A stretch of 64,000 bases of DNA, from assembly GCA_019747875.1 (NCBI GenBank), contig JAIEQI010000023.1, positions 1 to 64,000 on the forward strand, given 5' to 3'. Numbering within the stretch: position 1 is the first letter of the stretch; every line of letters starts with the position of its first letter. Of this stretch, positions 57,676 through 64,000 are shown piece by piece. The position numbers and the translations under genes were made by a program. The DNA is from Candidatus Obscuribacterales bacterium. GTDB lineage: Bacteria > Cyanobacteriota > Vampirovibrionia > Obscuribacterales > Obscuribacteraceae. The notes below the pieces were generated by a model. The model did no database searches. It was not told the DNA's origin and saw only the letters and a program-made list of their open reading frames with translations.

Positions 57676-60600
57676 CTATTGTATATCGTAATTAGTCCTG
57701 CGTTGCTTTCCGTCGAGCTTATCTTTGACAAAGCCTTTTGCAGCGGTCAGCGCCTTACCCCAATCCTGAAAACCACGTGCAAAAAGAAATTGTTCAAACC
57801 TGTGAAGTTCGTAATACTGCCTCTCCAAACTTGGCTTCTTTTTCGGCTCTGCCGGAAAACCGCTTTCTACCAAGGCAATAATTGGCGAATCCTTATGGCA
57901 CATGGTCCTGGAAATTACATCAACAAGCTGCTCGCGCTCGTCATTTTTGACTGCTAATGAAGCTTGCTCGCGGCTAATTCCATCCTTTCTAGCTTTTTCA
58001 TAAGCCAAACTTTTGATTGTCTCGCCTTTAAAAACTCTATTGCTGTTCTCAATCGGCTTATCTGTAAGGACTCCTATAACAAAGTTACGCCGTTCAGCCG
58101 GAACATGCTTGAGGCGCCCCTCCTCATCTCGAAATTCCAAAGCAGGATTGCTAAGTTTAGACTCGACGATTCTGCCTTCACCCATATTGCGAGTTCGAAC
58201 CGTAATGTCGAGAGGAATTATTCGTCCTGTTACTGTGTTGATTAGCAAGTAATCACAGCCAGCCTGGTCGGCAGCCATCTTCGAATAGGTAGGCAAGCCA
58301 ACCCATGCCTTCGCTTCGTTCTTCGGTACACCTTTAGCAATCAAAGCTGCTTCCAGCGAGCCATTCGTCAATATATCCGCAATGCTATTAGTCGTCCTCT
58401 GTTCGGCCAAGAGCGGTTGATCTCCGGAGCATTCTTCCACACGCTTTGCTTTTTCAAGGACAACATCAAAATCATAGCTTTCTTTTATGTGATTATTGAG
58501 AATCTCTTGCTGTGCTGATTTGGCCACTTTGTAGTCATTGAGAGTTTTTGCCTGCTCCTGAGTTCGAGAAGCAGGGTCAATTTTGCTGATGGCGAGAGCA
58601 TCTTGCCTGATAGCTGCCATCTCTCGTTTAAGTCGCGAATACTCCGATGCCATAGCCCTATCCACATCATTCATTTCTCGAGCAAATGACGGATCAAGTG
58701 ATGGTCCCTTAGCTCTCTGGTTTAGCTGGTTAAACGTTCTTACTAGCAAGATAGCGCGTTCATCGATCGGTAAAGCGGATATCTTTTTGATAAAATCCAA
58801 GTCCTTCTGAGCTGCGTGGACTCTAGCGGAAAGTTCCGGAAGTTGCCTGAATAGCTCCGAACGAGGAACCGTGAGCTTGATTGCATCAGGCTTGAAAAGT
58901 TCTAATCCCCCGCTATCCTTCAAACGAATTTGATAGCCGGCGTCTCCTTCAAAGCGTACAAGTGCGCCGGGCTTCAGATCAACACCTGGATTTTCTTCCA
59001 CAAGAGTCGCATATACGCTCTTATCATTCTTACTTAAGAAAATGTGCTCATCATGGACAACCGTCACAAGTTTCTTATCGTCAGGTTGGCTCTTGTGATA
59101 GCGCCAATTCGGTGCCCAATCCACCTGGGCTCCAGGCTTAACAAGATGTTCAATCCGCGGTTTTAGAATTGCACCAGCGCCATATATTTTATCGAACGAC
59201 TTTTTCGCGGCAACTATGGTTTCAGACGAGGAATCCCAAATCTTGGCGTTTTTGTTTGAGCCCGACTCGACCCACATGTGATTGATCGCACGATCGGCCG
59301 TTCCATCGCCTCTCACAAGCTTAGCGTAACCTGTTGCAATGTTATCGTCCGCTACCACTTTGAGAAGAACCGCCCGCTGCGCGCAGCCAAGAATATTACG
59401 ATTGATCAATTCGCCCACAGGAATTCGGTGGCCAGCGTTTCTTGAAATTAAAGAGGTGTACTCTTGTTCCTGTTTAACAGTTTGTGGTCCAAGAACCTTT
59501 TGTTGCCAACGGACGGCCTCGTTCATCACTTCATCGTTACCAGGCAAACGATGATTCTCTGCCTGGAACTGAGCTCTATATGCATCAAGATGATTCTTAG
59601 CTTCCAATCTAAAATTGCGCAGGACAGAATCGCTGCCCGAATCATAAACTATGCCAGCACGGGCGGAGTGTATCTTCCCATCCGGACCTGCTTTCTGTCC
59701 GGCACCAGCGTCTGTAAAACCATCCTCTATCTTATTTTGAATGACGTGCCTATTTCTGCCCTCGGCAAAATCGACCGACTGTTTTCGTGCTGCAGCACCC
59801 ATTTCTGATGGTATCGCCAGCGGTTGCACAATAGTGTCACCAGACTTGAAGTAGTATCTGTCCTTGCCAGTTCGAAACAAGCTACCATCTTCATGCCGAA
59901 CGACAGCACCGTTACTGGCCCATAACTTATGGGTTTCTACGTCTTTGCCAATTACCCCGGTGGCTCCTTCAAAAAGAGCACCGGCACCACGAAAGGCGAA
60001 GTGAAATACAGTCGCTCCAAGCGCACTGTCGACAGCAGTCCGATACATTCGATCAAAGAGATCTTCCGGTCTTTCCAAACCAGCAGCGGTGGCTGCCACT
60101 TCTGTAGCAGCTCCAGAACCTGACGCTAAAGATAGTGAGACGCCAAAATTCTTCATCTCGGCAGCAATAAGTCTAATGGCTGCTTCGTTCTTAAGTTCTT
60201 TAAAATAGACATTTGAAAGCTTCTTAACTTCCGCCGACGGCAAGCCCTTCAAGTTGTCCCGAAATATGGATTCCACACGTTCCCTGGCAGCTCCAGAGAG
60301 TATCTCCTTATTGGACAGATCAGCAAGCTCATGCTTTAAGGCATTGCCTAGCGCGGGTTGTTTGGCAGATGAGATTCCGGTCTTTTCAAGACATTCTGTC
60401 AAATTGCTCGCAGCAGGTCCACCAAATTTCAGGCCCAAGACTTCTGGACCAACGAATACCAAGACGGCATCAGTACTTCCGTGAAATACTTGCCGAAACA
60501 CATTATCAGGACTTGCATCGAAGTCCTTCCCTTGACCAGCCGACAAAACAGTCAAGCGCATAGCCGCGCCACCGGCTCCTGCTGCCGCTAAAAGCTCGAG

Positions 60601-63489
60601 ACTTGCGCCTCTTGTGTGAAAGGCTGCAGCGACAGCTACAACGGAGGAAAGCGCGTTGGCAAGCGACTCTGACTGCTGCCCTTTCGATTGAATGTAAGCA
60701 TCTTTAGCACTCTCGTAATTCCGAATTGCTTCAAAAAGGTCCTTCTGCTCTTTCGGAGATAGTTTCTGAATGTCCTTTCTGTACTCTCTTTCAAACTTCA
60801 GAAGCTTGTCGGCAGATTCATTGAGCGCGTCTTTTGTTGCATCCCAAGTTCTTTCAGGACGTTCAGCGCGATCAGCATCGATATCCAAGACGACTTGCTT
60901 AGCCGGCACCGGGAATTCTGCAAAGGCACGTTTTAGCGTGCGATCAACACTTGGAACGTGGTTAATAACATCATCAACAAGTAGCTTTCCATATTGCCGG
61001 TAGTAATCATTTGCGAGGAGCTGTTTGTTTTTCGGCGACATTGAATCGAGCTTGCTTTTCAACGTTGATGCATCACCATAGCCAAGCACGAATGCACGAC
61101 ACTGGTCACTAGCACTAAAAGCACTAGGCGATGACGGATTTACTTTTCGGCCAAGCAGAGCGGCTTTCTCCGCTTCGCTTGCTGAGCCAATCTGTGCCAT
61201 TTGCTCGATCTTGTTTTTCTGACAAGCTTTCAATTTTATGTCGAGCGAGACATGTCCTTGCTCAAGCAGCTCCATTTCCGCTTTCACCCATAAGGGTGGA
61301 ACTTCATTGCCCAGCCCTTGGCGCTCGGAGGCTTGAGCCAGAGCTAAGGAGAAATACTCCGATAGTCTTCGCTCGTCAGCTGTCTTTGGTTTGTTTAGCG
61401 TGTCCTTCGAAATGACACCTTCACGATACACAGCCTCAATATTATTGATCGTACTTGTAAGTGAGTCACCGCTAACGGTTCCTAGCAACACCTTATCGAT
61501 TCCGTCGATCTTCGTGTTGTGTGCCACTTTATCTAAAATACGCCGCGCCAATTCTTGCTCCAATGGCGTCTGGAATTCCTTTGAAACATACTCAGCGATG
61601 CTCTTGTGAAACTGGCTTTTCGGATCTCGCCAGGCTCTGCGCTCCACATCGCTCATATTCAGAAGTGCGTCAATCTTCTGCTTGGCGGATGCATCCTTCG
61701 ACAATTGAAACTGCTCTAGGAGTCCCAGTTTATTTTGTTCAAACACATCCGTGGTCGCCCGCCTGCCAACCTGTGTAGATTCCTCGTAGGTCCATGACTT
61801 ATCGTCCGATCTTATCTTGTCTTGAACAAGACTCATGATCTTATTGCGTTCCCCATCAGAAGCAAATGTTTTCAAAAGAGCATCCAGACGGTGCAAGTGC
61901 TGCGGCTCGCCTCTAAATTTGCTCCAATCCGCGCGCGAAAGCGCTTCCACCTGCTTATACAGCTCTTGTGCATTGTGACCGGAATCGAACGGGTTGAGAT
62001 CATCGGTTTGGCAGGCAGAAAGTTTCTTGAGAAGCTCTGGAGCACGCGTAAGTTGCGCTTCCCAGGTTTTAACCTCTCGATCATTTCCGCACTGTTTTAG
62101 CTCTGCATTTAGCTCTTTATAAAAGTTGTATGCAGCACAGTCACGACGCCATTTAGCAATGATATCGGCTTTGTCATCTGCATGTTTTTTGTCGGAATGT
62201 ATTTTTTCATAAGCCTGCGTTTCAAGAAAAAGCTGCAGGCAATCTTGATCGTACTTGCTTGGCCTCAAGTTCGTTCCGCGCTCCCAAATCTGCTCGCCAT
62301 GCGCAATCTTCTCTCCTAACAGGTAAAGAGCAGACTCATCTGTCTTGCTTGCCCTTTCCATTTGCCTAGAAATATCTTCCTTGTTAGCGATGCTTTGAAA
62401 GAGACGGCTTGTTACCACATGCGTGATGGAACTTTCGTGGCCATAATTGAGATAGTCAAATGCAACTCTTCGGTCGTTTCCTTGAAAGGCCTTCTTGAGT
62501 CTGTCTTGACCGGCAGAATGGATAAATTCCGATCTTGCATGCTCGCTAGCCGACTGAAAGGCAAGTTTAAACAAGTCAAGGCGGGCTGGATGGCTAGAAA
62601 GTGCGATCTGTGCCAGGCTTTTGACTGTCGAATCTGCAAGATGCCCCTCTTTTGGATCGTGAATTTGCTCTTTGCCTTTAAGCAGTATTGCGATTGCCTG
62701 CCTGCTTTCCTCCGATATCGATTCGTTTGCCAATAGCACCTTGTCCGGTTGTATTCCGTACTTAGTCTTTAACTCGCCAACTTCCGCTGAATTGCAAGTA
62801 GAGATTGCATTGACGACTGTTTTCTCAAGCTCGATCTTATTGCCTGATCCGCGTGCTAGTTCGCCAAGCGCCCAGCTAAGCTGCGCTGCAACATTTGCAG
62901 CGCCTTCAGGAAGATCCAAAACGCTCTTTACACGACGCAAATCATGGGGATTCTTGATTGAAGCATCAAGATCCGCCTTCAAATTTTTTCCGCCCTGAAG
63001 ACGCGAATATAGGGCTTCCACTTTGTCGCGATCGCTCGGCGATAGCGGCTCCAGAATGTTCAATATCTTTTCTAAATTCGGAGCAGGCTGGCCAAACCAA
63101 TCCTTTTTCTTTAACTCGGCTTGCAGCTCTTCGATTGAGGCTTTAAGCCGCTTAGGGTCTACTCCAGACAAAGATTCTGATGATTCTTTAGACTTTCCGT
63201 GAAGAGCTTCAGAATCCCAGCCACGCTTCTGGAACTCTGCCTTACGAAAATTGTCATGCAATTCAGACTGCTCTTTGGCATTCAATATCGCTGAAGAAGG
63301 AAACCCGCCTTTCCCGTCCGAGCCTTTGCCCAAACCTGTAATGCGACGCGAGCCTTTGGCTTTACCCTTTTTCTCCTCAACATAGTCATCGGACTTAAGA
63401 TCTTTGGACAATGTTTCCGATGTGCCAGCCTGTTCTCTAGAAGTCTTGTTCTCCCTTCCTTCGGGTGGTTCTGATTTGGATGAAACCAT
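57676..63489 (-). CDS. Giant modular protein (1937 aa): helical repeats, hydrophobic Gly/Ala-rich region, transglutaminase-like Cys/His/Asp domain
   Basis: Single ORF; shares helical module with 19121..27466 (AIAILLKG...SLAQIALSSHPARLDLFKLAFQSASEHARSEFIHSAGQDRLKKAFQG vs AAAILAKG...DLAEIALKNQNLDLFSEAWAGASPKAREQFKRENGDERMRNAFGG); NILGCAQRAVLLKVVADDN, INHMWVESGSNKNAKIWDSSS. Confidence 0.85.
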   Translation of the reverse strand: MVSSKSEPPEGRENKTSREQAGTSETLSKDLKSDDYVEEKKGKAKGSRRITGLGKGSDGKGGFPSSAILNAKEQSELHDNFRKAEFQKRGWDSEALHGKSKESSESLSGVDPKRLKASIEELQAELKKKDWFGQPAPNLEKILNILEPLSPSDRDKVEALYSRLQGGKNLKADLDASIKNPHDLRRVKSVLDLPEGAANVAAQLSWALGELARGSGNKIELEKTVVNAISTCNSAEVGELKTKYGIQPDKVLLANESISEESRQAIAILLKGKEQIHDPKEGHLADSTVKSLAQIALSSHPARLDLFKLAFQSASEHARSEFIHSAGQDRLKKAFQGNDRRVAFDYLNYGHESSITHVVTSRLFQSIANKEDISRQMERASKTDESALYLLGEKIAHGEQIWERGTNLRPSKYDQDCLQLFLETQAYEKIHSDKKHADDKADIIAKWRRDCAAYNFYKELNAELKQCGNDREVKTWEAQLTRAPELLKKLSACQTDDLNPFDSGHNAQELYKQVEALSRADWSKFRGEPQHLHRLDALLKTFASDGERNKIMSLVQDKIRSDDKSWTYEESTQVGRRATTDVFEQNKLGLLEQFQLSKDASAKQKIDALLNMSDVERRAWRDPKSQFHKSIAEYVSKEFQTPLEQELARRILDKVAHNTKIDGIDKVLLGTVSGDSLTSTINNIEAVYREGVISKDTLNKPKTADERRLSEYFSLALAQASERQGLGNEVPPLWVKAEMELLEQGHVSLDIKLKACQKNKIEQMAQIGSASEAEKAALLGRKVNPSSPSAFSASDQCRAFVLGYGDASTLKSKLDSMSPKNKQLLANDYYRQYGKLLVDDVINHVPSVDRTLKRAFAEFPVPAKQVVLDIDADRAERPERTWDATKDALNESADKLLKFEREYRKDIQKLSPKEQKDLFEAIRNYESAKDAYIQSKGQQSESLANALSSVVAVAAAFHTRGASLELLAAAGAGGAAMRLTVLSAGQGKDFDASPDNVFRQVFHGSTDAVLVFVGPEVLGLKFGGPAASNLTECLEKTGISSAKQPALGNALKHELADLSNKEILSGAARERVESIFRDNLKGLPSAEVKKLSNVYFKELKNEAAIRLIAAEMKNFGVSLSLASGSGAATEVAATAAGLERPEDLFDRMYRTAVDSALGATVFHFAFRGAGALFEGATGVIGKDVETHKLWASNGAVVRHEDGSLFRTGKDRYYFKSGDTIVQPLAIPSEMGAAARKQSVDFAEGRNRHVIQNKIEDGFTDAGAGQKAGPDGKIHSARAGIVYDSGSDSVLRNFRLEAKNHLDAYRAQFQAENHRLPGNDEVMNEAVRWQQKVLGPQTVKQEQEYTSLISRNAGHRIPVGELINRNILGCAQRAVLLKVVADDNIATGYAKLVRGDGTADRAINHMWVESGSNKNAKIWDSSSETIVAAKKSFDKIYGAGAILKPRIEHLVKPGAQVDWAPNWRYHKSQPDDKKLVTVVHDEHIFLSKNDKSVYATLVEENPGVDLKPGALVRFEGDAGYQIRLKDSGGLELFKPDAIKLTVPRSELFRQLPELSARVHAAQKDLDFIKKISALPIDERAILLVRTFNQLNQRAKGPSLDPSFAREMNDVDRAMASEYSRLKREMAAIRQDALAISKIDPASRTQEQAKTLNDYKVAKSAQQEILNNHIKESYDFDVVLEKAKRVEECSGDQPLLAEQRTTNSIADILTNGSLEAALIAKGVPKNEAKAWVGLPTYSKMAADQAGCDYLLINTVTGRIIPLDITVRTRNMGEGRIVESKLSNPALEFRDEEGRLKHVPAERRNFVIGVLTDKPIENSNRVFKGETIKSLAYEKARKDGISREQASLAVKNDEREQLVDVISRTMCHKDSPIIALVESGFPAEPKKKPSLERQYYELHRFEQFLFARGFQDWGKALTAAKGFVKDKLDGKQRRTNYDIQ

Positions 63490-63753
63490 TCAGCATCTCC
63501 ATGCTGTAGCGTATTTTGTACCCACACCGGTGCAAAGACCATTAAGTACCAAGAGTCATTATGCACACCCGCCTTGAAAATGATTTGAAATGACCAGATG
63601 ATGAACTACGCCTACCATTGCGACTCAATAACAAGATGGTCATTCCCAGCGACTAGCGGTCACGCCACCGCGAAGCCCTATCGAGCAACTATTACCTGAT
63701 GGCAAGTAATCGATTTCCACGTTATCGACATGCGCAATCTCGTTATCTGGTCA

Positions 63754-64000
63754 CTACGGATTTTCTACGGGCTCGGAAATGACAAAGCTGTTGCGGGTAC
63801 GAATTTCGCCTTTCAATCCAACTGGAATGACACCTGTATGGTCAAATGATAGTTCAAGCGAAGATTTCGCGGAGAGGGGCTGTTCAGCACTCTTCCCCTT
63901 CACGATGAACACTTCAGCTTCTCTATCATTTCTGACTACGATTTTTCCAGGTGCGGATATTCGTTGCCAATCAGGATTCAAACGATCACCAAAGACGTGG
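63754..64000 (-). CDS. Partial hypothetical protein running off the right edge
   Basis: Reverse-strand frame stays open to position 64000 (HVFGDRLNPDWQRISAPGKIVVRNDREAEVFIVKGKSAEQPLSAKSSLELSFDHTGVIPVGLKGEIRTRNSFVISEPVENP*). Confidence 0.55.
   Translation of the reverse strand, partial: HVFGDRLNPDWQRISAPGKIVVRNDREAEVFIVKGKSAEQPLSAKSSLELSFDHTGVIPVGLKGEIRTRNSFVISEPVENP

Noticed and set aside
1-64000. tRNA or rRNA genes
   Set aside because: No cloverleaf with TTCRA-type T-loop or rRNA-like sequence was recognised by eye in the intergenic regions; a tRNAscan/Infernal run would be needed to exclude them fully.

Overview
The window is a gene-dense bacterial chromosome segment. Its gene style (giant modular proteins, Ser/Thr kinases with TPR-like tails, no signal peptides on large proteins) suggests an Obscuribacter/Melainabacteria-like organism, but that is inference only. 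From left to right it contains: (i) a trehalose/glycogen block on the minus strand (treS-like partial, glgX, a frameshifted treY, treZ, a glycosyltransferase); (ii) two tandem paralogous Ser/Thr kinases and a matrixin-like metalloprotease; (iii) nagB, then a ~10 kb segment bounded by perfect 40-bp inverted repeats that carries an octamer microsatellite, a HAD hydrolase, a 2781-aa modular protein and a small downstream partner gene; (iv) an M4 (thermolysin-like) protease, MFS transporter, TPR protein, Xre regulator, cyclophilin and a Cys-rich copper-storage-like protein; (v) a Hen1-Pnkp RNA repair pair; (vi) a LuxR-type response regulator, a GH30 glycosidase and two proteins of unclear function; (vii) isocitrate lyase plus two citrate synthase paralogs, one fused to a MerR-like HTH and apparently lacking an active-site His; (viii) assorted genes (S1 protease, SRPBCC, CPXCG, transglutaminase-like, SDR, DUF486-like, TadE-like, REC-HPt); (ix) a second giant protein (1937 aa) with a transglutaminase-like Cys/His/Asp signature and its own small downstream partner. 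The most interesting candidate system is the pair of giant proteins. They share helical modules and a hydrophobic module, one carries a clear annexin-like repeat, each ends in a different candidate cysteine-catalytic domain, and each is followed at once by a small unrelated ORF. This resembles polymorphic toxin/partner organisation. No tRNA, rRNA, CRISPR array or transposase was recognised. All family calls come from reading the translations by eye; no database searches were run.
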